From Sphagnum magellanicum (lineage: Eukaryota; Streptophyta; Sphagnopsida; Sphagnales; Sphagnaceae), in contig CM038910.1 in NCBI GenBank assembly GCA_021904315.1, forward strand, positions 7,812,001 to 7,876,000: DNA of 64,000 nt, given 5' to 3'. The notes below the pieces were generated by a model. The model ran no database searches, had not been told where the DNA came from, and worked only from the letters and a program-made list of their open reading frames with translations. Shown one piece after another: positions 51,421-63,649 of this stretch. Numbering within the stretch: the first letter of the stretch is position 1; each line of letters begins with the position of its first letter. The position numbers were made by a program, and so were the translations under genes.

Positions 51421-51921
51421 GTAGGTAAATAAATAAATAAATAATTATTATGGTCATTAATTATTTAATTTAAATAGGTTGTAAGTAAAGTAAAATAGGG
51501 TAGAGTAACTAACAAGCTAAATAGGGTAAATAGTTGAAGATAAATAATTAATTGATTATTAATTTGGCATTAATATTTTTTAATTAATCATAAATGATAA
51601 TTTAAAATCTCATACATAGCCTAATATAAATAATATAAGTAACCTAGTAATATAACCTAGGTAGGCAAGTAAATAAATAAATTTTATTTTGGGAAGGATT
51701 TTAATAATAATAGTAATAATAATAAAAATTTCTTGTTTCTTGATCTCATTTGACTGATAAAAATGACCTAGTAAAGAAAACCCAACCAAAAAAACCTAAT
51801 CGAATTGGACATGTCAAAATTGACTTGTTGAATATGATTGTTTGGTCAAGTTGCCAAATTTCAATTTTTGATCTTTTTTGACCAAATTTTCTAGTAAAAT
51901 AAATTGTGATTTGTTGTAGTG
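51421..51921. mobile_element. Probable CACTA-like right end
   Basis: On the minus strand the sequence from 51921 reads CACTACAACAAATCACAATT, a canonical CACTA terminus. (AAAT)n and TAGGTAAGTA-like internal words resemble the 58029-60409 copy. The partner end was not found, so the left boundary is unknown. Confidence 0.4.
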
Positions 51922-52089
51922 ATCTAGCCTTTAATGCATTTATATTTTCCTATGCAAGTGGAATGTTAGTTTTGAGAATGTTTTGTTGTTGTTGTCCTAT
52001 AGTAGGAGATGTTACATTAACCATGTATGGACTTTGGATAGGTTGGGGGATATTTGTTGGGAAAATTTGGATTGAAATGTGGATTATTT

Positions 52090-52680
52090 TTTTATGGTTC
52101 ACATGAAATATTTTTTAATGTTAAAGGTGTTGAGGGTCTCATAAGAGGGAATATGTGTGTCACTTTTTTTGGATTTTTGACCCAATGTTTAAAGACTAAT
52201 AATAAGTCCATGAGTATAAAATTGTTGTTTTGATTTCCTTGAAGAATCATTGTAATGTCATTAGAAATTTGGATAGGAGAATAAACATGATCATGAACAT
52301 ACAATAAATCATCTGAATGAATAAGGTTGAAAACTAATTTCATTCCCATGAATCTCTCTATCATTTCATATGCATTTTTGTTGAAATAACATAAGAGGTT
52401 GAGCAACACCTTGTCTTACAAAAATATACGCATATATACTTTCCATTTTACCCTACATTTATCATGTAATTGTGCACATGCTTGAAGTCTAAGAAGAGGG
52501 ATCCCCATTTTGTAATTGTGTGAAATGTCCAACTTCCATGACTATGGTAGAAATCTTCTTCCACTTGCTCACCACAAACTTAAATTGATCTTTGGGATCA
52601 ACTAAATCCAAGCTTGTTAAATACCCATCTATTTTTACATTAACCAATGCAATGATCTCATCATGTTCCCAACTAGGCTA
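52090..52680 (-). pseudogene. Myb/trihelix-like protein relic of PIF/Harbinger type
   Basis: On the minus strand from 52671 an open stretch reads WEHDEIIALVNVKIDGYL, then LDLVDPKDQFKFVVSKWKKI and STIVMEVGH. It keeps the spaced tryptophans and the W-x-x-DE-x-x-AL-x-x-VK start of trihelix/SANT-like DNA-binding domains. Further down, the 105-codon frame at 52409-52092 continues with a region (NAYEMIERFMGMKLV) that I believe follows this domain in plant relatives. PIF/Harbinger elements typically encode such a Myb-like protein beside the transposase; here the two are convergent, 1.4 kb apart. Broken; membership in the same element is inference. Confidence 0.55.
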
Positions 52681-53724
52681 TCAACATTTCCTAGACCTTA
52701 TTTCACAAGAACTAGATGTAGTAATTATTTTCCTTTTCCCCTTGTTGAACCACTTTTTTGGACCTTGCATGCACTTCTAAATTTGCATAACCAACCTATG
52801 TTGTGCATACAAATTAGCAAATTTAATTGCGGTACTACTAAGATTTCTTAAGTTTTTGCATGTTTTTAGAATCATTTTCATAACTAATTGATGAAAACTC
52901 ATATATACAATTATTGGTTAAGGTGGGCTCCATAACCTGGGAGATGTTTGAACAATCTAATAAGTAGATCACAAAATGATGTTAAATAAAATGACAATGA
53001 AATGTATAGAATGAAATCTTACTTGGAATGTTGTTTTTTTAATAGCTTATGTTTTTTCCATGCCTCTTGCAACTACTATTCTTTGGTCTTTTCCATTTGC
53101 ACGATTAATTCTTTTGTGTTTTCTATTATACCTACTTACAAACAAGGAAAAAATTGCGATGTAAAAAAAAACAATGAAGGTCTATAAAATTTGAATGCAC
53201 AAGAAATGAAGGACATTGACCATGCAAAGGTGGAAGACAATGTTGAAATCAAATTTATTTAATAAATTTTTTGGGGCTTTTGACTTAAAATCAAATTTAG
53301 CTATCAAATGCATGAATGTATGTGACTATCAATGTTCATTTACCATTCATGTTACCATCATTATGACACTAAGGCTAGCATGGTTACCATGCCAAATTTG
53401 GTGTTACCTCACATTATTGGTTTGAATGTGAGGTTAAAAGTATTAGTGTTATTGTTAATAATAGCACTAATTTGTACCACTAAGTTTAAACATAATTAAA
53501 GTATCATAGATGACTCTAAATGGTTATTATGTATGTAGATGAAGTAAAACACTTGGTGGTTACTAGGTAAGTAGATGCATGTGGATGGTAGTATGTAGAA
53601 TAGGAATACAATGCAAAAGCATTCATGTATATCCTCCATCTTGCATGGTGCATTGGTGGGTGCTAACTCACTTTGGCTAGGCCAAAGGTAAGGCAAGAAA
53701 ATAGAATGGGCTATGAAGTGTAAG
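52681..53724. other. AT-rich DNA, no gene seen
   Basis: May contain the upstream part of the Myb-like relic. Nothing else recognised. Confidence 0.45.
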
Positions 53725-53780
53725 GTAAAGCCCTAGGGTGAAGGCATTCCAAAAATAAGGGGGTTAAGATGAGGCAATAT
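53725..53780 (+). repeat. Dispersed G-rich unit, fourth copy
   Basis: AAGCCCTAGGGTGAAGGCATTCC followed by an AAATAAGGGGGTTAAGATGAGG stretch, similar to the copies at 20962, 21043 and 35460 (inverse). Confidence 0.55.
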
Positions 53781-55696
53781 CACAATGCAAATTAAGAATG
53801 TGACCCATCAATTGGCTTTACTTGTCATAAGACATTAGGTGCACATTGTCATGAATTTAAATATAAAAAATCATAAGGCATTCAGGTGGGAAAGGGTTCT
53901 TCCACCTACCCCTTAAGAGTGGAAAGGATTTTACAAAAATGAAGATTGCACATAAGTCAAATTAACAATTAACACATGCATTAAACTTGTGCACCTTGGA
54001 GCAATTTCTTTCAAGTTTAATAAAACATGTATCACAAATATAAGCTTGTGCTTTTAACATAAGAAGGTCCACCCATGTCCAAGTTTCATGGTTTGAAAGA
54101 TTGGCCAGCAATCCCACCAATGGGCACATGGACACATCATGGGCCTTGGTGGCTAACCTATAAATCAAGAAACTACCTCAAATATGGGTTGTATCCTTCA
54201 ATAAAATATTCCAAGGTTTTTTTTCCTTTTGTAATTAAAATCACCTCCTAATAGAAAACGTGCAAAAAACAATCAAATAAACCTTTTGCCATTTGCATGC
54301 ATAGGTTTTCCACCATTTAGGTTTTAAAACCTTTGCCATACCTTACACTAGAATAATCACCTCATGAGGCTTTCACCTAAAATTAAAATTATACCTTCAA
54401 GTTAAGGGCTCCTACAAGCCTCAACTCATGGGAGCCCTTAGCAATAGGCCTTCCTTTCTACCAAATGAATTGTATTATGTCAATAAGTACATAATCCAAT
54501 GGCACATGTTTGTATTATGGAAATGTGCCAAATACAAGCCATTCATCACCAAATTTAACATACAACAAATTAATAATGAAAATTGTGTGAAGTTTGTTCA
54601 TTCATAGGTTCATAAATTTTACACACAAATATCATGCATTAAAAACATGCTTAACACACGGATATATGTGTTAATGAATGGAATACGAACATGTAAATGA
54701 ACGAATGTCACATGAATTTTTCATCTTCCTATAAATCCATGTCCCAAATATGTTTTCAATGCACGATATTAGTGTGTAAAATGTACAAATTATGAATGAA
54801 CATTTTTTGCACAATTTCCATTATTAAATCATGAGATGTAATTTGTGACATTGTGCATGGTGAAATGCCTGCCATGAATTTGAATGAGCCAAAATTTTCA
54901 AACGAGTGCAATGGCTTCTATACAACACGTTCCATAACATAATGGTTTTCATGATTTACACAATGGGTATGTGGATTTTGAACAATGGTTAAGTTAGGTA
55001 GACCCAAAAAGACATGTCCATTGCACCTCATAAAGGGATTAAAATAAACAAAAAAAATGATATGGAAACCATTATGTGATGATAGAATGGTTGGATATTA
55101 CTAGCACTTTACTTATCAATGCATATTTTACATGAAAATGAGGACAATATGTCCACCACACAAGTGAAGTGGTCCTTTTCTTTGGACTACTAGTATTGCT
55201 TCAATGTTCACAATTGGGCACTTTGTAAAAAAAAGATTGTAATTATGTTCCACAATTGTGTCCCATAGTTCATGCTAGTGTTTTCTAGCCTAGGCCAAAA
55301 ATGATAAAGAACAAAAATAAGCATTGAAAATTTTGGCAACCAATGAAGTGAGCCAACATGCACCCAAAAGACCCAAGTTTGTTTTTTTCTTTTGGGGAAG
55401 GTTGGGTGGTGTTGGTTTATTTGAAATTGTCTTGTTCACAATGTGTTTCCCCAACATGTTCCCCATAACACCCACTTTACCCCATATCCTTTGCCTTAAG
55501 TTTTACTCTTGTAATTTATTTAACCAGGCCAAAAGGAAGGGATTACAATATATTTATTTTGGGACAATCTAAACCATAAGGCTTATTTTTATAAATTTTG
55601 TGATGGGCCAATCAATGATGCCCATCACAAAAGAAAAAAGAAGGACTTTGGGCATCCCCAAAACTAATTTATATAAGTCACACTATATTAAAAACA
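53781..55696. other. AT-rich intergenic DNA, no gene seen
   Basis: No frame with recognisable motifs; no clear repeat ends. Confidence 0.5.
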
Positions 55697-55902
55697 AAAT
55701 GGGTAAAAGAAGTTTTAGTCCCACTAACTTTGTATAGGAAAAGGGTTTAGTTTTAGACTTTTTGGATTTTTGGCGCCTCCCATCAACCTACCAACTTTAG
55801 GACAAAGGTTTCAAATTTCGAAAGGTCTAAAACTAAACCCATGACATGCATAAAGAATTAAAGGATTTTTGGGTCATTTTACCTACATCTTTTAGCCATT
55901 TT
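55697..55902. mobile_element. Possible small fold-back MITE
   Basis: GGGTTTAGTTTTAGAC at about 55745 is mirrored by GTCTAAAACTAAACCC ending near 55840. Farther out, AAAATGGGTAAAAGAAGT (55697) is mirrored by an imperfect inverse near 55885-55902. No target duplication verified. Confidence 0.5.
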
Positions 55903-55969
55903 CCCATTCTTTAGTTTTTTGAGGTTTTTTTAGGCTACCCTTAAAGCACCCTCATGCTTTCATGATTAA

Positions 55970-56990
55970 ACCTTCAAACTTTTATAACATTTCTTCTTCT
56001 TTTTTCTTTTGTATAGGCATTGTTTCTTTTTGCTCTAGTGGTGTTCCCTTCTTGTTTTTGTTGCAAAGGTTGTATGTCGATGGTGTTCATTTGTTGTTTT
56101 TGCTTTTATGGGTTGTTGATGTCTTTCGAAGCTTTTGTTTTCTCTTCAAATATTCGTACACTTCCTATGTTTTGTCTTTATTGTTCATGGCACTTCTTGA
56201 TAGTTTTCACACTTCATCTTGGTGTTTCCTTTTGGCATTTCCTTTTGACATTTCTTTTTTTCTTTTTTAATGCATTTCTTCTTAGTGTTTTTAAATTTTT
56301 TTCTTTGCATTTCTTATCAATGCTTCTTGGGTTTCTTCTCAATGCATTCTATATACTTTTTTTATTTTATGTTTCATTGTGTTTTTGTATGTTTTTATTC
56401 TTCATTTTTTGTTTTTAACTTTTATGTTATGCTTGATGTGCAAGTGAGGACAAGCATCATTGCATTATGTTTTTCATTTAAGTTTTCATTTTGCAAGTGT
56501 TGGTGTGCATTTGTATATGTTTCATACATTTTTGTTACATTGCATCATTATTGCATAACATCATTTGTGCATTTTTCAAATGTTATTTCATGGCACTTCT
56601 TAACAATTTTCACATTTTTTTAGCATTTTTTCTTGGTGCTTCTTGTTGACACTTCTTCTCAACATTTTTTTTAATAATTTTTTTGCATGATTTAATTGTG
56701 CAATTCTTATTTCTTATTTGTGTTATCTATTTGATATTATGCATGCAAGGGAAAATGTTTTTGCATTGTGTTATTTGTTTCATTTTTTGTTATGCAAATA
56801 TTGGTGTTGTGTTTGCATTTGTTTCATCATTTTTGCTACGTTACATCATTGTTGGACAACATTAGTTTTACATTGCATTATGTATTCTTCATTTTGTGTT
56901 GATTCTTTCATTATGAAGTCTTGCCTTACATGTTCATTCATTTTCTTTGTTTCACTTTATTGTGTTGGTGTTGTGTGTTATGGTGAAATA
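55970..56990. repeat. T-rich, strand-asymmetric low-complexity tract
   Basis: About 1 kb in which the + strand is mainly T with recurring words such as TTCATTTTTTGTT, GCATTTGTATATGTTTCAT and CATTGCATCATT. The bias produces frames of 100-130 codons rich in Phe, Leu and Cys; I do not consider them genes. It lies just upstream of the DUF3504-like relic. Confidence 0.6.
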
Positions 56991-57182
56991 CATTTGTCTC
57001 CAACATAATTCTAACATTCAACTTTGGTATCATGTTTTCTTCTTCTTATGTTTCTATTTTTTATGTTGACTATTGATGTAGCAACTACAAAAAATGTGTA
57101 TTGATGGTTTTGTAAAACTTGTTGTAGAAACCCTAGTTGATAGAGTACCCATACCCATATACTTAATGGGGTAATTCAACTG

Positions 57183-57871
57183 TTGGCTTTTGAAGTTCAA
57201 TCATACCCTACTACAACATCTACATCTACAAATTTTATTAATGATTTATTGTGGTATGATGATGGGTCAAAAAATGTTCAACCTCATAACTTTCTTGAAT
57301 TTCATGATTTGAATCTTGATCAAGCAAATTCTAATCCTTTTTGCACATTTTTTCAATCCTTACATTTCATTGAATTTGGAAATCTTTAAGATCATTCCCA
57401 ATGTTTTTGTTGAGGATTCTTTTGGTGATCCAAACTTTGAAGCTTTTGTACCTAATTTTGATCCCAATTATGAAAGTATTATATTTAATGTGATTAATCC
57501 CAATGATGAAGCAATTGCATCTGATGTTGATCCCAACTTTAAGGCCATTGTATTTTATATTGTTAATGGATTGGTTATAAATATCTTGTTAGTATTGAAC
57601 CAATCCCAAAGTTTTGTTTTCTTGACCTTGATGAAAAAAAGATGGACAATGTGAACAAAGGGGGTCACTAAACAAGTAAACACATTGAACTTTAAGCCAA
57701 AAATACATTTGATGAGTGGAGAGTTTTTTGTGGTTTTGGTATTGAAAAGTACATAACAAATTTTTTAAAAGGTGAAGAGATTATGAAGGATTTTGTTGAC
57801 ATTCTATATTTAAAATTTATTTTGTGTTGTAAGTTGAAAAACAAAATGGTGTTTCATACCCTCTAACAAGG
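57183..57871 (+). pseudogene. Broken coding relic with DUF3504/Crypton-like segment
   Basis: Not firmly identified. 57183-57389 and 57316-57654 are overlapping frames; the second has an acidic repeat in which DPNFEAF, DPNYESI, NPNDEAI and DPNFKAI recur every 11-15 residues. In another frame, 57696-57830 reads AKNTFDEWRVFCGFGIEKY...GEEIMKDFVDILYLKFI, and a further frame at 57833-57870 adds VEKQNGVSYPLTR just before a GT. The pattern F-x-EW, then a helical stretch, then NGxSYP-T resembles the DUF3504 domain derived from Crypton tyrosine recombinases (QRICH1/ZMYM type in animals). At least two frame changes are needed, so it is a pseudogene or has introns. Alternative: an unknown plant gene. Confidence 0.35.
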
Positions 57872-58028
57872 TAATAATTTTAATATAATTCTGAATCATT
57901 TTGTTTTATGTTATATATATATTCTCATTCTTGTGTGTTATAATATAACAAATTTAATCATTGAAACAAGGCATTGGTAGATTAATCAAAGAAAGATAAA
58001 AACAATACATTGTTGAATAATGTAAAAC
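57872..58028. other. Short AT-rich spacer
   Basis: Nothing recognisable; may be an intron or 3' part of the preceding relic. Confidence 0.4.
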
Positions 58029-58320
58029 CATTACACCAACGTGTGTCCTAGTTCATTTTATATTTCATTGGATTTTAAGTGTATTTGAACAAATTTACCA
58101 TGGACAAAGTGGCCAACCCTATAGTAAACAAGGACCAATTGTTATGCGTAAATGATTTCTCAAATAGTTAATTCACTAATAGGTAATCAAATTCACTAAT
58201 AGTTAGTACATTAGTCTAACATTTTAGTTCATAATTAAGGAGCTAGGTTAAGCATCTAGGAATTTAGTTTAGGCTTGCCACTTAGCCCACTTAACCCATC
58301 AACTTAGGGTGCAAGCGTGA

Positions 58321-58380
58321 AAATTTGAACCCTTCACCTCCATGTTTAAAAAACAAGTCCTTACCCATTAAACCACTATG
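58321..58380 (-). other. tRNA-like A/B box pair inside CACTA-like copy
   Basis: On the minus strand TGGTTTAATGGG (58364-58375) and GGGTTCAAATTT (58321-58332) have the spacing of RNA polymerase III internal promoters, with an anticodon-arm-like CTTGTTTTTTAAACATGG between. It lacks acceptor pairing, so it is not a functional tRNA gene. Confidence 0.5.
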
Positions 58381-59125
58381 TAAATAAATGAAATAATTTG
58401 TCATGACCATGTATTATTATGCATTTTTTTGCCTAACTTCTGTGTAATTAATTTACCATAAACTAGGTTCCTAGGCTAGTACTAAGTTATTCTTAACTTC
58501 ATGTAAGTTATTTTATATTATTTTTAGGTTACCATAGGTTAGGATTTTAAATTAGTCCTAGGCTATTCTAGACTATTACTCATTATTCAAAAGTATTTTA
58601 TTTTAGGCAATTTAAACTTATCGCTACAAGAACTTTGCAAATTAATGATTAGATTTATGATTGATATTTAATTGTGACACATGCGACTTACTACAATGTT
58701 TAATTGCTTTGGACAAGTTGCATAAAATTTCAATCACAAAGACAAAATGTGGCACCTAGTCAAAAGGATAGTCACCTCAATATGTGACTAACAACAACTT
58801 TTCATCAATCCACCATATCATGGTTATTTGCAATTAGTTTTTATGACTAAAATGTGTAGTCGCATATGCCTATGTGGCACAACCATTTACAATTGGATTT
58901 ACAATTAAAATGTGTAATGACATATGACAATGAAGTAAAATGTACACAAACTGCAAAAATCTGTCCATTGGATTTGGATAAATATTGTCCACTAGATGAT
59001 GTACATGTGATAGGTTTTTTTTTTATAATAATAAAAGTATAATCATGACAATTACCTAGTCTAAGCTATGTTAAATCAAGGTAGGCAACTTTGTTAATGT
59101 AAGTTATGTTAAAACAAGCAACCTA

Positions 59126-59166
59126 ACATAGGCTAGGTAGGTGAGTAGGTGAGTAGGTAGGTAGGT
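59126..59166 (+). repeat. (GTAG)n microsatellite
   Basis: GTGAGTAG and GTAG units in a run of about 40 bases. Confidence 0.85.
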
Positions 59167-60479
59167 AGGTAGGTAGGATCAATCTTAGATTTACTTCATT
59201 AGTACGAGCTTTCTTAATTAGTTCATTTCATATGGTTCGTGCATTTTGAATGTTTAAAATGCAAACCATGAGTAATCCATTTATTCACCTACCTATGTAC
59301 TTTACAAAATTAGACTTTTTGACAAATGATATGCGATAAATCATAATGAAAGGGAATCACAACACTATGTAACTCTAAGGTAGATAAACAACCACTACAT
59401 ACACCAATACATTTGAAAATCCAAAGGAGGTTGAGTCCTCACACAATATTCCTTTGTTTTTGACATTCAAAGAACATGTTTGTAACCTTCCATGTACCTA
59501 CCATTTCTAATGCCACAATAAATGTTCAATTTGGTAAAGGATGAGGCAAATATGATTTGTTTTGTGTAAGGGGGTTTATGTTTTATGGTAGGCCTATTAA
59601 AACAATTTTGGATTTTGTGGTTAATTTATTTGGTAATTGTTCCATTGCTTTTAGGGTAGATTTTTTTTAAAAAATCCCTAGTTGGCACACTCATAGCTTT
59701 TTATATCACGCAAAATGGATTAAAAATGAGGAAGACATGGGGTTTGAAACTAGAGAAGGTTTTGAGTTTTTCTCCCAAAAAATTGAAATAAAATATCACA
59801 GTCCTTTTCCTTATTTTCTTAAATTTTCTTATTTATTCCTTTGCTTTTAGTGCTTACAGAAAATTTGGATCCTCCAATTTGGGCTTTCAATGACATAAAA
59901 CTTGTTCAATTTGGTTAAATGATGAAAAATATATTGGAAAGTAAACTTGTTCAATTTAGTTAGAGGATGAAAAATATATTGAAAAGTGTTGTGTGTAGGC
60001 TTGTGTTTGGTGTTGGGTGGTTTTGTCGTATCACATCATTTTTCCCATGTGATTTTTTTGGTCACATATTCCCATAATAAAATATTTATTATTTAACCTG
60101 CTTATTTACTACTTATTACCTACTTATACTTAGCTTATTTAATAAATTAATTACACAACCTACCTAAAGTTAAGTAATAATTAATATAAAAACATCATCA
60201 CATATCAACACAATAAACTATTTATTACATATATAGTCCACCTATATATTCTTTATTATTTATCCCACTTACTAACTATTACCTACAACCTATTACTTAA
60301 CCCATCAAACTCATTAATTAATCTACTACCTAGCCTATTTTATAAATGAATTGTGTGGCCAAATGCACTAGACTAATGAATTTTGTTTTGTGAGGAATTT
60401 GTAGTAGTTTGATATTCTAAACAACCATAATGAGAAACCTCCTTTTTTTCCTTAACTTTATATATATCCCTTGAATTAA

Positions 60480-60700
60480 AATTTAAATGTGTTAATATCT
60501 TATTAGATTTGGAGATTTTCAACAGTTAAAATTTGGCTAATTTTTTAAAAAGTTGCTAGATTTTTATACATGGTTCACATAGGTAGCCAAAAATACAAAA
60601 TGATGTTTAAAAAATTTTATTTTGAATTTTTTAAAAAGCCAAATTTGGTTAATCTTTTTGTGAATCAATGGCATTTTGGCTCCAACAAAAAATTAACAAC
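60480..60700. repeat. Diverged relative of the 42951 MITE-like sequence
   Basis: Shares GAGATTTTCAACAG, GGTAGCCAAAAATA and TTTTGGCT words with 42951-43319. No boundaries recognised. Confidence 0.4.
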
Positions 60701-62087
60701 TTGAAACAAAGTGAATTTTCAAGTAATGTGTGAAATCCATATCCAACTTTAATGGTAGTTATCATGAATTGTTTAGGATTCATTGAAAATATTTTTTAAA
60801 GAAAATTCTAATCAATAATCTAACAATTTCATTTAATGTTTTATAAAAAAAAACGCATCACACTTCCACAAAATCTTATTTTTTTAAAAACCACAAATAG
60901 TGGTCCATTTCTACCATTTCAATTAATTTTACAAAATTTTCATAATATTGAACCTTATTACACATCTAACAATTAGTTCACTCAAGAACACCAAGGAAAA
61001 TAAATTAGACCACTAAATCTTGTAATTTCATTTGGCCAATTCATATTTATTTTCACATTTAGTTACATGTATATTTGCAATTAGGATCTATAGTCACAAA
61101 TGAAGTTGAATAAAATGCCATGTGGTGTTTAGTGGCCCATGAACCACATCATGAGTTTCAAAAATAACTACATTCTCATCTATTTTTGCCCAACCACTAG
61201 AAATTGATGATTTAAATGCACTATTCATTTTCATTTTCATGCATACTAATATTAGTTGTAAGTTGTAACTTTACATATGTAACTTTAAATCACTTTGTAG
61301 TCAAATATGTGATTATAAGTTGTTTTTTATCGTGCGCCATGGAAGATAACTTCACATTGACAATTGCAAAAAAGGTTGATTTGGACATGTCACAAATGAA
61401 TGGGTTGGAATGGATAAGATTCCTTATAAAGTATTTTATCTTATCTTATTTTTGGTTATTCCACTGTTAGTTATTTTAAGCTATTGTACTCTAGGTTATT
61501 TTAGTTTATTTTAGGTTATTCTAAGGTATTTTAATTTATTGCACTTGAAGCGACAATGTCAACAATCGACAACAACTAGATGACAACAAAACAACAAAAA
61601 AAATTCTACAAATTAAATAAACTTTGTGTTTTACAATTTGGAAGTTGTGCATTATGCAATTTGCACTTCACATTGCCTCAATTTCCATGCTACACAATGC
61701 AAAAATCATGCAACCTTCAAGCACTTATTACTCAAAATTAATAACATTTTGTTGCCAAACATAATTCCCCAAGCATAAGAAGTGAAATTAAAATCAAACA
61801 TTTTTTTCAAGATCTTAACTTTCACACATTTTCATCTTTACTAGGTGAATGGGCATACCACAACTACCATTAAGGTTCGACATTTATTGTTTCAGAAATG
61901 AATTGGCTTAATTTTTAAAAATTATTTACCACCTTGTGCCGAAATTGTTTAAAATTAATTGTTGTAAATGTTGAAAAATGAAAACAAGTTTAGGGTTTAG
62001 GGTAGCAAAACCATTGATGATAAAGACAATTTTGCCAAGGAGCTTGTGTTTTCCAAAGTCAAGAGAAAACATGTTGAAATTCGATGC
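60701..62087. other. AT-rich DNA with a short TTATT array, no gene seen
   Basis: 61440-61545 repeats TTATTTTAGGTTATT-type words as in 11200-12450. Two telomere-type TTTAGGG units sit at about 61990-62005. The 84-codon frame at 61216-61470 is not supported. Confidence 0.5.
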
Positions 62088-62137
62088 ATAGATGGAAGAT
62101 AATAACAACATCAACAAAAGAAGAAGAGGAGGAGGAG

Positions 62138-62451
62138 AGAGGTGATCATCATCCAAGGATGACGACGACTCTTCACAAGAGGATTGCCAACATGTTTCAT
62201 CATCTTTGGTGAAGTTCAACCAAGGTCAACAAGTCATAGAATCTTGGTTTTATAACCAATTGTTTACTAAACTTAGGTGCCTTCTAACAAAGATAGGCTC
62301 TGAAGAGGTATTGGAAGTTGCAGTGAAAAGCTTTGGAGCCTTTGTAGGAAATACAAAGGTGGTTGTTAATGGGGCAAACTATGTAATAAATGTTGTTGTC
62401 ATCAAGCCTTTAAGTGTACTTATAATTAGTAGTAAAATTGCCTATGTTTAA
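62138..62451 (+). CDS. Unidentified open frame, possible gene relic
   Basis: An open stretch of about 100 codons begins with an acidic Ser/Asp patch (SSSKDDDDSSQED), continues ESWFYNQLFTKLRCLL and KIGSEEVLEVAVKSFGAFVG, and ends in a Val/Ile-rich segment. No family recognised. After the stop the frame goes on with LDLPTLKDNNFSELL and a Gly/His-rich part to about 62640. Composition is more protein-like than other frames nearby, but there is no supporting neighbour. It may be an exon of an old gene or of a transposon. Confidence 0.25.
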
Positions 62452-63649
62452 TCCCTGGATCTTCCAACTCTAAAAGACAACAATTTTTCAGAATTGTTAA
62501 TTTTCGGTATTTCTCCCAATATGGTAATCAACTTGGTGAAAGAAGAAAACAGTAACAATTCCAATCATACTCCCATTAATCATCATTCGTGGGGAAGTGC
62601 AATATCTGGGAAAGGTGGTGGCAACATAACATGTGAAGTTTGCTAAAGGCATGGTATTGGAAGCAATATCAAATGAGATTTTCTACTCATTTCACAAGGA
62701 TGATATACTGGTTGCTTCATTATTGTATCCTTGTAAGGTTGCATTCCTATGAAAGGGTGTTGAGTTCCTTTCTAGAGTGTTGTCTTTTGTTTATCATTGG
62801 GTTTACAATACCGCCAACAAGTGTCCATGGTGGTTCAAAGATTGTGACTACATTAAGGTAAGTTGAAAACTCTATGTATATCATTTAATGGATAGTATTT
62901 AGTCTTGGTTTTGTTTGTTTTTGTATTTTTTAAATTTTCTTTTGTGGAAAAAATTCTCATGTGGATGTATATATCATATGTTGAGGTATTATATTATATG
63001 TTAGGGTAAGATCATATGTAAGATCCTTGATATTGCAAATTCACTTTTATTTTCTAATTCAACTAATGACTTTATTTTTGTTTTCACAATGTTTTCATTT
63101 GCATCAGATTTTTCATTACATCATTTTCTACAATAGGCTAATTTTTAGTGGTATTATTCACTACCAGTCAATGAATATCAATCATATTTCTTTCCTACAG
63201 AATAATGACATGCAATCTTCAAATTTGATGATTATAAAATCCTACTTTTAGTGTATAGTTGTTAGGGTGTACCATTGAAGATTGTGAGCACTAGTTGTTA
63301 TGAATATTTGGTCAATGATAGTTGTGTAACAATTTTGAAATCCAATTCATTTATAAAATATAAGACATTTGTATACATATAAAACACACCTAGAATTTAA
63401 CATGACTGAATATGCATCACCAGGTTAAGAGTAACAACATATAAACATTTGAAGATGGGTTGCAAAAAATACTTATTGAATGCTAGGTAATTCTACAAGA
63501 AGCACCATTGAACAAAAACCAACATCTAGGTCTTGAGTATAACATTGGATGTGAAAAGGATTGAACAACTTGCAAATATGAACATAACTAGAACATCTTG
63601 CAACATAAAGGTGAAAAAGGAATGTTTGCAAATCAATAATGTTTATGGG
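62452..63649. other. AT-rich DNA, no gene recognised
   Basis: Small frames only; the one at 62640-62861 lacks recognisable motifs. Confidence 0.45.

Larger units (their letters stand above)
58029..60409. mobile_element. Probable second long copy of the CACTA-like family
   Basis: The left end CATTACACCAACGTGTG and the following ~170 bp (TTCATTGGATTTTAAGTG, AACAAGGACCAATTG, TTCACTAAT) align with the start of the 10454 element. A tRNA-like box pair and a TTATT-rich stretch follow in the same order. The right end is taken at GTAGTAGTT (inverse of AACTACTAC), about 60409, preceded by an inverse GAATTCATTAGTC-like word. No target duplication is visible, so the right boundary is uncertain. No transposase seen. 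Confidence 0.5.

Noticed and set aside
56020-56623. Two frames of 117-132 codons rich in Phe and Leu, membrane-protein-like
   Set aside because: The DNA is a T-rich repeated tract; hydrophobic composition follows from T bias and the frames overlap each other.
58321-58380. tRNA gene on the minus strand
   Set aside because: Internal promoter boxes fit, but acceptor and D-arm pairing are missing.
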